Part shown: positions 1 through 5,150 of the stretch, in pieces
Layout of the letters: each line of letters opens with the position of its first letter
Numbering within the stretch: position 1 is the first letter of the stretch
Source: Candidatus Nanopelagicales bacterium
Lineage (GTDB): Bacteria; Actinomycetota; Actinomycetes; S36-B12; UBA10799
Length of the DNA: 7,667 bases
Assembly (NCBI GenBank): GCA_030699055.1
Contig: JAUYKX010000366.1
Location: forward strand, 1 to 7,667
Direction of reading: 5' to 3'
Program-made: the position numbers and the translations under genes
Notes under the pieces: generated by a model
What the model was told of the DNA's origin: nothing
The model's database searches: none
Seen by the model: only the letters and a program-made list of their open reading frames with translations

Positions 1-393
1 GTCTGATCGAAATGGAAATCCATGGCCCACAACACATTCGGGCGGATCGGGCAGAACGCCCCGATAACACCGGTTCCCCGGTGTGGTTTCTTGCGGGGGC
101 GGGTCGGCACCCGCAGTCCTTCCTCACGACACAGGCGCCGGACACGTTTGCGGTTCACGATCCAGCCCTGACGGCACAGCCCGACGTATGCCCGCCGCCA
201 GCCCCACCTGGGCCGGTCCACGGAGAACTTGCGCAGCCATGCCCGCAGCCGCTGGTCCTCATCAGTGGGTGTCGGTGGGCCCAACCGCTGGGTTGATCTC
301 GGCTGGTCCAGCAGCTTGCAGGCCCGCCTTCGGGAAACCGGCGAACCGCAAACGCTGCGCGGTGATCGCGCTGCGTTTGCGGGCCGGGGTCAG
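1..393 (-). pseudogene. IS3-family transposase OrfB, N-terminal half, frameshifted and cut by the window edge
   Basis: OrfB is the catalytic DDE transposase of IS3 elements. The frame opens at 393 with LTPARKRSAITA in the -1 frame relative to orfA. Between about 345 and 324 a net one-base insertion shifts it. The correct frame then runs without a stop to position 1: CKLLDQPRSTQR, a helix-turn-helix segment of HTH_21 type (RPRWGWRRAYVGLCRQGW, then NRKRVRRLCREEGLRV), a basic linker, and the start of the integrase core, NVLWAMDFHFDQ. The Asp of MDF (codon 20-18) is the first catalytic Asp of the DDE triad. The remaining core with the other two acidic residues is outside the window. The frameshift alone would prevent a full-length product. 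Confidence 0.85.
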
Positions 394-669
394 AATTTTC
401 CGTCAGCCACATCCTTGAGCATGTCGATGTCCAGCGCCTGATCGGCGACGATCTTCTTCAGTCGCGTGTTCTCCTTCTCCAACTCCTTGAGCCGCCTTGG
501 CGTCGTCGGCTTTCATCCCACCGTATTGATTGCGCCACCGGTGATAGGTCTGCTCGCTGACACCGAGTGCTCGGGCGGCTGCGGCAACGCTGCTGCCACC
601 GGCCAGCAACTGGTCGGCTTCACGCAGCTAGCCGATTATCTGTTCCGGGCTAAGGCGACGATTCTTCAC
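390..669 (-). pseudogene. IS3-family transposase OrfA, broken by an amber stop and a frameshift
   Basis: This is the small helix-turn-helix protein of an IS3 element, which binds the element ends. Reading from a GTG at 669 gives VKNRRLSPEQIIG, then an in-frame TAG at 630-628. It continues with LREADQLLAGGSSVAAAARALG, VSEQTYHRWRNQYGGMKADDAK, which includes the HTH. After that codon (498-496) one extra G at about 495 shifts the frame. In the restored frame the leucine-zipper-like tail is clear (KENTRLKKIVADQALDIDML, ending VADGKF) with a TGA at 392-390. Total length is about 92 codons, normal for the family. A single substitution could explain the stop and a single insertion the frameshift, so decay looks fairly recent. 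The TGA overlaps the beginning of the orfB frame, as usual in IS3 elements. Confidence 0.85.
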
Positions 670-883
670 GAGAATCCAATCCGCCCCATCACACGGCGCA
701 AGGACTCTCACAACACATGGCCCAACCAAAAGGGGTTAGGTCAGAGTGTCTCGTTCTTACGAGGTTGTCGCGGGGCTGCGCGCTCAGTTTGGTGGCATGA
801 AAGCCAGGCGATATCGCGACGCGAGCCGAGGTCCGTGATTCTCGTAAATGAATTCCACTTGATGTCGACAGTGACGATGGCCG
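670..883. other. IS end and intergenic spacer
   Basis: No gene is supportable here. The part up to about 743 is probably the untranslated end of the insertion sequence. Between the presumed IS end and the downstream gene there is a short inverted repeat (CTCGT/ACGAG around 751-764) and a perfect 10-bp palindrome GCGATATCGC at 808-817. No terminator with a T-tract is seen after the minus-strand gene that ends at 884. Confidence 0.4.
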
Positions 884-1477
884 TCAGCACGACCGGTGGT
901 CGCCGAAGCTGTAGACCATCTCGTCTTCGTCGTTGGGTAAAAGGTTCTGCTCGAAGTCCTTGTCGAAGTCGAGGTCGTCTTCGACAAGGGGGTCTGTCGT
1001 TTGGTGCACGACAGTGAAACCGTTTAGGCCGACCAGCTCAGGGATTTCGAGCGCAGGGATGGTCATGCCCTTCCCGTGGATGAGGGCGTAGATCGCTTCG
1101 CCGATGTGGCTGACAGGCCGAGCATCGCTGTCGGTCTCCTCGCGCAGGCGCTGTGCCGCCGCAATCAGGAGTGCTTCGTCAGGGATTTCATAGTCATACA
1201 TCGCTCGGACCGACACGATCGTCCGAGCTTCGGAATCCGACGCCGCAGTCTCAACCGAATCTTCTTCGTCTGCGTCTTCGTCGGCATAGATGTCACCCAA
1301 CGGATTGCCCCAGCCGCTACTAGCTGAAAGCCATTCTCCGTAGTCACGCGCGGCTTGAGTGACCGCGTCGCCAGCTTGTATTACCTCGATCGGTTCGCCG
1401 TCATTGCAGGCAACTCGCGCATGTTCGCGCATTGCGCCGCCGAGCCGGTCAATTATCGCTTCCAGGGAATCTGCCAT
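884..1477 (-). CDS. Unrecognised very acidic protein, about 197 aa
   Basis: I do not recognise a family. The chosen start is the ATG at 1477 (MADSLEAIIDRLGG); the frame stays open upstream to a TTG at 1657 (257 aa), but that extension has no clear ribosome site and looks less protein-like. No strong Shine-Dalgarno is visible before the ATG either. The product is probably soluble: no signal peptide and no membrane segment. Residues 1-70 are predicted helical with mixed charge. An Asp/Glu-rich linker follows (YADEDADEEDSVET), then a mixed segment (ARTIVSVRAMYDYEIPDEAL, AAQRLREET, IGEAIYALIHGKGM) that looks like a folded domain. The C-terminus is again very acidic (LVEDDLDFDKDFEQ, NDEDEMVYSFGDHRSC). 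It lies alone between the IS remnant and a gene-free stretch, with no operon partner. The skewed composition and the length of the open frame favour a real gene; function is unknown. Confidence 0.55.
   Translation of the reverse strand: MADSLEAIIDRLGGAMREHARVACNDGEPIEVIQAGDAVTQAARDYGEWLSASSGWGNPLGDIYADEDADEEDSVETAASDSEARTIVSVRAMYDYEIPDEALLIAAAQRLREETDSDARPVSHIGEAIYALIHGKGMTIPALEIPELVGLNGFTVVHQTTDPLVEDDLDFDKDFEQNLLPNDEDEMVYSFGDHRSC
958..989. repeat. Perfect 11-bp inverted repeat inside the acidic-protein gene
   Basis: CCTTGTCGAAG at 958-968 is exactly reversed and complemented as CTTCGACAAGG at 979-989, with a 10-nt loop. It falls in the coding stretch for the C-terminal acidic segment (PLVEDDLDFDKDF). 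Short GTCTTCG-type repeats encoding Asp/Glu are common here, so part of the symmetry could be a by-product of the codon pattern. Confidence 0.75.
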
Positions 1478-1555
1478 CGAACGATCATCGCACTGGGAGG
1501 CCAAGCAGGTCAGCTCGACCCAAACCCACCTCAACAGCGTCGCTCGGTTCTGTGT

Positions 1556-1577
1556 CTCAGCAACGTAATTGGCTGAG
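1556..1577. repeat. Inverted repeat CTCAGC/GCTGAG upstream of the acidic-protein gene
   Basis: CTCAGC at 1556-1561 pairs with GCTGAG at 1572-1577. Allowing one bulged G, the arms extend inward by AA/TT, leaving loop CGTAA. It lies about 80 nt upstream of the ATG at 1477 on the minus strand. No T-run follows on either strand, so it is not an intrinsic terminator; an operator is possible but unproven. Confidence 0.5.
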
Positions 1578-1662
1578 GTGGCGACAAGGCGAATACCTGG
1601 AGTTGCTTGCTGTCGAGCAAACGACCGTTTCACTGGGTCAAGGAAGGCCCGAGGCAAGCCGG

Positions 1663-1688
1663 CAATTGGTCACTGAGTCAACCAATTG
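1663..1688. repeat. 8-bp inverted repeat CAATTGGT/ACCAATTG
   Basis: Perfect arms at 1663-1670 and 1681-1688 flank a 10-nt loop that itself contains the small palindrome ACTGAGT. It shares AATTGG followed by CTGAG with the inverted repeat at 1556-1577 about 100 nt away, so the two may be related sites. Confidence 0.55.
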
Positions 1689-1837
1689 GGGGCGATCGCA
1701 GCTGGATTTCAGCAAGGGTGCGGGCGGCGATGCCAAGACAAGACCCGCAGCATCTTGCTGGCCGACGCATTGACTGGGGCAGCAGGCGACGGCGCCAACG
1801 ACGTCATTGCCTAGAGGCGCGGACGCGACGAGACTCA

Positions 1838-1864
1838 CGGAAAGTGGTCGCGAAACGCTTTCCG
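1838..1864. repeat. 7-bp inverted repeat CGGAAAG/CTTTCCG
   Basis: Arms at 1838-1844 and 1858-1864 flank a 13-nt loop containing TCGCGA. It sits about 90 nt upstream of vapB. Whether it forms an RNA stem or a protein site cannot be told. Confidence 0.4.
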
Positions 1865-1943
1865 GTCAGGAACTACGCCCAAACCACATGCGTTGCACTT
1901 CCAGCTTGGATACGTCGACCCCTTCGGTCGCAATGCCTGGGGT

Positions 1944-1957
1944 TATACTTGAGGTAT
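1944..1957 (+). promoter_or_regulatory. Leaderless vapBC promoter (-10 TATACT) with overlapping palindrome
   Basis: TATACT at 1944-1949 is close to the TATAAT consensus and ends 6 nt before the vapB ATG, so transcription would be expected to start at or next to the A of that ATG. This is the layout of leaderless actinobacterial mRNAs. No convincing -35 is seen. The palindrome ATAC-TTGAG-GTAT (1945-1957) overlaps both the -10 and the start codon, which suits autorepression by the AbrB-type antitoxin. The GAGG inside it is too close to the ATG to act as a normal ribosome site. Confidence 0.5.
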
Positions 1958-2186
1958 GACTTCTCGCGTTGGGCCCAAGGGTCAGGTGGTAATACCGAAA
2001 GAATTGCGCGATCAATTAGACATACGGCCTGGAGATCGGATGGACTTCTGGATAGAAGGCGATCACGTCGCTGGTCACAAGGCAGGACCGGCAACTCCAC
2101 TGCGTGGACGATTCCGAGGCCTTGCACTCGTATCCGATCTTGCAGCTCAGCGCGCCCGCGACCGTGTCCGAGAGGACACCCGTTGA
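1956..2186 (+). CDS. vapB: AbrB/SpoVT-type antitoxin VapB of a type II toxin-antitoxin pair
   Basis: Antitoxins of this kind bind DNA as dimers through a swapped-hairpin AbrB fold. They neutralise the cognate PIN ribonuclease with their C-terminal tail. The 76-aa product has the signature at residues 1-40: SRVGPKGQVVIPKELRDQL followed by IRPGDRMDFWIEGD. This is the usual K-G-Q-V-x-I-P-K-x-x-R pattern. Residues 45-76 (PLRGRFRGLALVSDLAAQRA, then RDRVREDTR) form the charged, probably helical toxin-binding tail; length is normal. The start is the ATG 6 nt after a TATACT box, with no usable Shine-Dalgarno, so translation is probably leaderless. Its TGA overlaps the TTG of the toxin gene, indicating translational coupling. 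Early codons (AAA, GAA, TTG, CAA, TTA, ATA) are poor in G+C compared with the genes at the right of the window, suggesting acquisition. The family call is strong; the function of this pair is inferred. Confidence 0.9.
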   Translation: MTSRVGPKGQVVIPKELRDQLDIRPGDRMDFWIEGDHVAGHKAGPATPLRGRFRGLALVSDLAAQRARDRVREDTR

Positions 2187-2587
2187 GCGGTCGAGTGGCG
2201 CTGGACTCGTGGGCGATCCTCAACTTGCTCGATGACGGCCCTAACGCCGCCACGGTGGAAGCGGCTGTTGATTCCGGCGACTCCGTCATGTCCTGGATCA
2301 ATCTGGGTGAAGTCGCGTACATCTTGACGCGCCGTCAAAGCGAAGATGCGGCCGACGTGGTGGTGGCCGATGTTCGTTCCAGCGTTGATGTCCAACTACC
2401 GGACGCGCCTCTCGTGCTTGCCGCTGCCAAGATCAAGGCAGGGATGCCGATGGCCTACGCCGATGCGTTCGCTGCAGCGACTGCTCTGCGATATGACGTG
2501 CCCCTCATGACAGGTGACCCCGAGCTGCTAGTTCGACCCAAGAAGAGCACCAAGATTAGAGCCTGGCGTTGGGTTGACCTGCGCTAA
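2183..2587 (+). CDS. vapC: PIN-domain ribonuclease toxin VapC
   Basis: VapC toxins are Mg-dependent PIN-fold endoribonucleases that cut tRNA or rRNA and stop translation when the antitoxin is lost. The frame starts at TTG 2183, overlapping the vapB stop as TTGA, and gives 134 aa, normal for the family; a GTG at 2195 is a possible later start. The four conserved acidic residues are present: Asp8 in VALDSWAILNLL, Glu43 in SWINLGEVAYIL, Asp94 in MAYADAFAAATAL and Asp112 in LMTGDPELL. The C-terminus IRAWRWVDLR is typical. No frameshift or missing catalytic residue is seen, so the pair should be functional. A stem-loop overlaps the stop codon. Expression is expected only through the vapB promoter, under repression by the VapB-VapC complex (family knowledge). 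Which RNA it cuts cannot be read from the sequence. Confidence 0.9.
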   Translation: MSGRVALDSWAILNLLDDGPNAATVEAAVDSGDSVMSWINLGEVAYILTRRQSEDAADVVVADVRSSVDVQLPDAPLVLAAAKIKAGMPMAYADAFAAATALRYDVPLMTGDPELLVRPKKSTKIRAWRWVDLR

Positions 2588-2612
2588 CCCAGCGACCGGC
2601 ACAACCAGCCGG
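2567..2612 (+). terminator. Tandem stem-loops at the end of vapC, possible U-less terminator
   Basis: CGTTGGGTT (2567-2575) pairs with AACCCAGCG (2586-2594) with one G-U pair, so the stem spans the TAA stop codon at 2585-2587. A second GC-rich hairpin, CCGGC/GCCGG with a 7-nt loop, follows at 2596-2612. No T-run follows. Such structures could terminate vapBC transcription as reported for some actinobacterial I-shaped terminators, but this is inference. Confidence 0.35.
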
Positions 2613-2739
2613 GAAAGCACCGCGAGACACCCCAACCCCAGATTGGCGACAGCGCCTTGTTTGGGCCGGGCTTTGAGAGTTGTGCGGCGGACTGATCTTA
2701 GGGTGCGATTGCAGTCCAACATGCGGTTCCCACCCGACC

Positions 2740-2755
2740 GAAAACGTCCGTTTTC
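2740..2755. repeat. Inverted repeat GAAAACG-TC-CGTTTTC upstream of the amidase gene
   Basis: Seven-base arms surround a TC centre, about 114 nt before the amidase ATG. The AT content stands out from the surrounding sequence. The two-base centre argues for a dimeric protein site rather than an RNA hairpin. No recognised operator consensus matches. Confidence 0.45.
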
Positions 2756-2868
2756 TCACCGCGCGAAGTGGCAGACTGTTAAACTTTGCCCAGGGTGGTC
2801 TGCGGCGTTCCAGTTAGCGGTTCGTGACCGCCAGAAGCGGGCGACTTCCTATTGATCGAGGAGACACG

Positions 2869-4305
2869 ATGGTTGATTCCGCGACCGAACTGGCGCGTCG
2901 TATCAGAGATGGGGAGACAACTTCAACCGAAGTCGTTGAGGCTCACCTGAGCCGGATCAAAGAACTCAATCAGTCACTGAACGCTGTTGTGCTCCTCCTC
3001 GAATCCCAAGCGTTGGCAGAGGCGTCAAAGCTGGACCGCGAAGCTGCGGCGGGGCACTTCCGCGGACCTTTGCACGGCGTGCCGGTGACGGTTAAGGAGC
3101 AATTCTGGCTCAAGGGCCAGCGAACCACGCTCAACTCCAAGATGTTCAGGAACTGGGTCGCGCCAGACGACAGCCTCTCCGTCAAACGACTTCGCGGGGC
3201 TGGTGCGGTGATCATGGGCAAGACGAATGTCCCGGCGAACTTGATCGACTATCAGGTACAAGGACAGCTCTTCCCCGAAGGCAAAAACCCTTACAACCAC
3301 GACTACACACCCGGCGGTAGTAGCGGCGGCGCTGCCGCGGCGTTGGCCACTGGGATGAGTGCGCTTGAGCTTGGCGGGGACTTCGGTGGCTCGATTCGCG
3401 TTCCGGCCAACTTCACCGGCGTGTACGGGTTGAAGACGACAGAGAACACGATTCCGACCCACGGCATGGGCCCGATACCTAAAGGCGCGCGGGGCTATAT
3501 CTCGAACATGGCCGTGGCCGGGCCCATGGCACGCACCCCAGAGGACCTTGAAACAGCCTGGCGGATCCTGCGCGGTTCCGACGAGAACGAACGAACAGTT
3601 CCACGTATCGAATGGCACGACGCCGATGGCAAGTCCCTGGCCGACTATCGGCTCGCCTGGGTGGACCAATGGCCAGGGCACCCGAGCGGACGCAAGATGC
3701 AGGCAGTCATCGCGGACTTCGTAAGAGCGCTGGAGGAACACGGCTCGCGGGCAGTGAACGCCTCCCCTGGCGCGGATCTGCATCGACGTTCACTCGCACT
3801 GTACGTCCGACTGTTCCCACAGGTGATCACCCAAGGTGTACCGCGCCCAATCCGACCTTTGATGAAGGCCCAGCTACGGCGCACGCTGTTGAAGGGATTG
3901 ACCGAATTCCAAGACGAGTACCGGCAAGGATTCAAGATCGGATTCACCAACTACGCCGAGACGATGACCCTGAGATCAGCGTTAATCGGTGAGTGGGAGA
4001 GATACTTTGACGACCACGACTTGCTGATATGCCCGATGAGCTACGGTCCGGCGTTCAAGCGATGCAAGATCGGCACTGCGCTACCCGGTGACACTGATTC
4101 GATGCCGTACATCAACTACACCTGGCCGTTTGTGGCCTGCTTCAACGCAACCGGACACCCGGCAATCAACATCCCGCTTGGGCTAGGCGACGACGGATTG
4201 CCAATCGGAGTGCAGGTGGTCGGACCGTACTGGCGCGAGCCAGACCTGATCGAGTTTGCCAAACTGGTAGCTCAGTTCACCCCCGGATTCGTTCCACCCC
4301 CTTGA
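2869..4305 (+). CDS. Amidase-signature family hydrolase
   Basis: Members of this family hydrolyse amide bonds with a Ser-cisSer-Lys triad. The 478-aa product is of normal length. Lys76 lies in GVPVTVKEQFWLKGQ, the cis-Ser is Ser151 in the loop YTPGGSSGGAAAALATG, and the nucleophile is Ser175 in ELGGDFGGSIRVPANFTG. The spacings of 75 and 24 residues match those known for fatty acid amide hydrolase (Lys142-Ser217-Ser241). The C-terminal GHPAINIPLG and DGLPIGVQVVGPYWREPDL are also family hallmarks. The start is the ATG at 2869, preceded by GAGGAGA at the right distance; an upstream GTG at 2824 lacks such a site. No signal peptide is present, so it is cytoplasmic. It is not GatA by context: no gatC or gatB is nearby. 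No operon partner or regulator is adjacent, so the substrate (aliphatic, aromatic or acyl amide) cannot be told. Confidence 0.92.
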   Translation: MVDSATELARRIRDGETTSTEVVEAHLSRIKELNQSLNAVVLLLESQALAEASKLDREAAAGHFRGPLHGVPVTVKEQFWLKGQRTTLNSKMFRNWVAPDDSLSVKRLRGAGAVIMGKTNVPANLIDYQVQGQLFPEGKNPYNHDYTPGGSSGGAAAALATGMSALELGGDFGGSIRVPANFTGVYGLKTTENTIPTHGMGPIPKGARGYISNMAVAGPMARTPEDLETAWRILRGSDENERTVPRIEWHDADGKSLADYRLAWVDQWPGHPSGRKMQAVIADFVRALEEHGSRAVNASPGADLHRRSLALYVRLFPQVITQGVPRPIRPLMKAQLRRTLLKGLTEFQDEYRQGFKIGFTNYAETMTLRSALIGEWERYFDDHDLLICPMSYGPAFKRCKIGTALPGDTDSMPYINYTWPFVACFNATGHPAINIPLGLGDDGLPIGVQVVGPYWREPDLIEFAKLVAQFTPGFVPPP

Positions 4306-4674
4306 GTCTGGGACAACAAGTGGCTCACACCAGCTACGTAACGAGGCGAACAGCACTAGCTCAACCACCCAACGAGGCAGCCCGCAAGCGAAAAAGCAGG
4401 CAATATCAATCCTGGCGACCGCAAATGAGCGATAGTCGCCGCGCGGCTTTCTGTCGATGACGAAGGCAACTCGCGCCGAAACCCACGCTGGAATCAAGCA
4501 CCCACCGTTTCTGGTCACGACGGCACTCCCGGCCGAAAACGTGTGTCAGGCCGGCTTTTCCAGAGCTCTGCGGACAGTGGAACGGCCGATCTCTAACCCT
4601 CAATCCACCGATGATCGTGGTGTTTTGACCGCGTGGTGAAAGATCAAATGGCCTCCGACCTGGGGAGATGCTTC
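4306..4674. other. Gene-poor gap after the amidase gene
   Basis: I see no intact gene here. There is a stem of nine pairs with a 3-nt bulge at 4414-4440 (GGCGAC-CGC / GCG-ATA-GTCGCC). On the minus strand, 4599-4549 reads GLEIGRSTVRRALEKPA between two stops and resembles a helix-turn-helix fragment of a transposase or recombinase. The upstream region of the second antitoxin lies at the right end; no clear -10 or -35 was found. Confidence 0.4.
4662..4667 (+). promoter_or_regulatory. Ribosome binding site GGGGAG deciding a TTG start
   Basis: GGGGAG ends 7 nt before TTG 4675, the usual spacing. It is the only good Shine-Dalgarno near any of the possible starts of this antitoxin gene; it lies 16 nt before the ATG at 4684, too far. 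Confidence 0.45.
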
Positions 4675-4971
4675 TTGAGAGAGATGATTCAACCCGATCC
4701 TCTTGATGCCGATCTGTATGACCAGATCCAATGCGTCGCCAGAGCCGAGGACGTCAAGCCATCGGCGTTGCTCGCGGAGGAGGCCCGCATGGTGTTGTTG
4801 ATTCGCGGTGGCCGGCAGGCGGTTGCGGAGTGGGAAGCCGATCATGGGTCGCTGACGACGGAGGAACTCTTGCAGGGCATTGAAGAGGCTCGCGAGGTGT
4901 TGGCCCAATCGCGGCTGCTGGGGGCGGCCACCGGATCGGGCCGAGGACGCGGTCGGCAGCGCGGCGCATGA
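4675..4971 (+). CDS. VapB-like antitoxin of a second toxin-antitoxin locus, toxin lost
   Basis: This protein, about 98 aa, resembles actinobacterial VapB antitoxins that precede PIN toxins: PLDADLYDQIQCVARAEDV, then KPSALLAEEARMVLLIRG, then AVAEWEADHGSLTTEELLQG and IEEAREVL. The first part may form a ribbon-helix-helix-like DNA-binding unit; the helical remainder would wrap the toxin. It is unrelated to the AbrB-type antitoxin at 1956. The start is uncertain. TTG at 4675 has GGGGAG 7 nt upstream (4662-4667) and is preferred; ATG at 4684 (MIQPDPLD) and ATG at 4648 are alternatives without a good ribosome site. The tail GSGRGRGRQRG is unusually Gly/Arg-rich. The TGA overlaps the ATG of the toxin remnant as ATGA, so the pair was once translationally coupled. 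The antitoxin frame itself has no lesion. Confidence 0.75.
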   Translation: MREMIQPDPLDADLYDQIQCVARAEDVKPSALLAEEARMVLLIRGGRQAVAEWEADHGSLTTEELLQGIEEAREVLAQSRLLGAATGSGRGRGRQRGA

Positions 4972-5098
4972 GTGCCGGTGTCATCTATGACGCGGGGGCA
5001 TTGATTGCGGCGAGCAAGAACCGCCGTGAGATGTGGCGCATGCACGCCGGGTTCCTGGCTTTGGGTTGATTCCCACGGTGCTCGCGCCGGAGGTTCGC
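4968..5098 (+). pseudogene. PIN-domain toxin remnant, frameshifted and truncated
   Basis: The ATG at 4968 overlaps the antitoxin stop by 4 nt. The first 33 codons read MSAGVIYDAGALIAASKNRR followed by EMWRMHAGFLALG, the normal N-terminus of an actinobacterial PIN toxin, with the first catalytic Asp (Asp8) in YDAGALIA. A TGA at 5067-5069 then stops it. Shifting by one base gives LIPTVLAPEV (5066-5095), the expected continuation, so a single-base deletion is likely. After about 5098 the similarity ends and the sequence runs into the leader of the next gene. About 45 of an expected 130 or so residues remain, and the conserved Glu and the C-terminal Asp residues are absent. No active nuclease can be made from this locus. 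Confidence 0.8.
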
Positions 5099-5111
5099 GC
5101 GCTTCCCGAGG

Positions 5112-5141
5112 CCGATACGCTGCACCGACTATCGGTATCGG
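5112..5141 (+). promoter_or_regulatory. CCGATA / TATCGG-TATCGG repeats before the MBL gene
   Basis: CCGATA at 5112-5117 is the inverse of TATCGG at 5130-5135, which is immediately repeated at 5136-5141. The second copy runs into the ribosome site GGAGGG (5140-5145). The arrangement could be an operator or an RNA structure that hides the ribosome site. No promoter hexamers were recognised. Confidence 0.3.
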
Positions 5142-5150
5142 AGGGTGAGC

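Larger units (their letters stand above)
1..743 (-). mobile_element. IS3-family insertion sequence remnant, one end beyond the window
   Basis: Two consecutive transposase reading frames on the minus strand (orfA then orfB) have the order and content of an IS3-family element. The N-terminal half of orfB is present and the rest lies beyond position 1. On the minus strand the upstream end is probably near 743, where the strand reads TGACCTAACC. IS3-family ends usually start with TG, but the matching inverted repeat at the other end is not in the window, so this boundary is a guess. Both frames carry lesions (an amber stop and two frameshifts), so this copy should not make an active transposase. 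No flanking target duplication can be checked. Confidence 0.75.
1478..1955. other. Gene-free stretch between the divergent acidic-protein gene and vapBC, with inverted repeats
   Basis: Open frames here lack family features, sensible starts and ribosome sites, so I call no gene. The stretch holds three inverted repeats: CTCAGC/GCTGAG at 1556-1577, CAATTGGT/ACCAATTG at 1663-1688, and CGGAAAG/CTTTCCG at 1838-1864. The promoters of the minus-strand acidic-protein gene and of vapBC must both lie here. Only the vapBC one is recognisable. Confidence 0.4.

Noticed and set aside
466..1017. 183-aa plus-strand frame across the IS end and the acidic-protein gene
   Set aside because: It runs opposite to recognisable transposase sequence and has no motif or ribosome site.
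1478..1657. N-terminal extension of the acidic protein to a TTG at 1657
   Set aside because: No ribosome site, a weak start codon, and a composition unlike the rest of the protein; the ATG at 1477 is preferred.
1607..2182. Long in-frame upstream extension of vapC (326 aa in total)
   Set aside because: It would run through vapB in another frame, is Arg/Ser-rich without motifs, and the PIN domain begins exactly at the TTGA overlap.
3025..3783. 252-aa minus-strand frame within the amidase gene
   Set aside because: Antisense shadow of a gene with all amidase-signature residues; no recognisable domain.
4183..4518. Minus-strand frame containing AFVID, a string also found in IS3-type integrase cores
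   Set aside because: Nothing on either side aligns with the expected integrase motifs and part of it lies opposite the amidase gene; probably chance.
4457..4639. 60-aa plus-strand frame in the gap after the amidase gene
   Set aside because: No ribosome site, no similarity I can recognise, and it overlaps the second antitoxin region.
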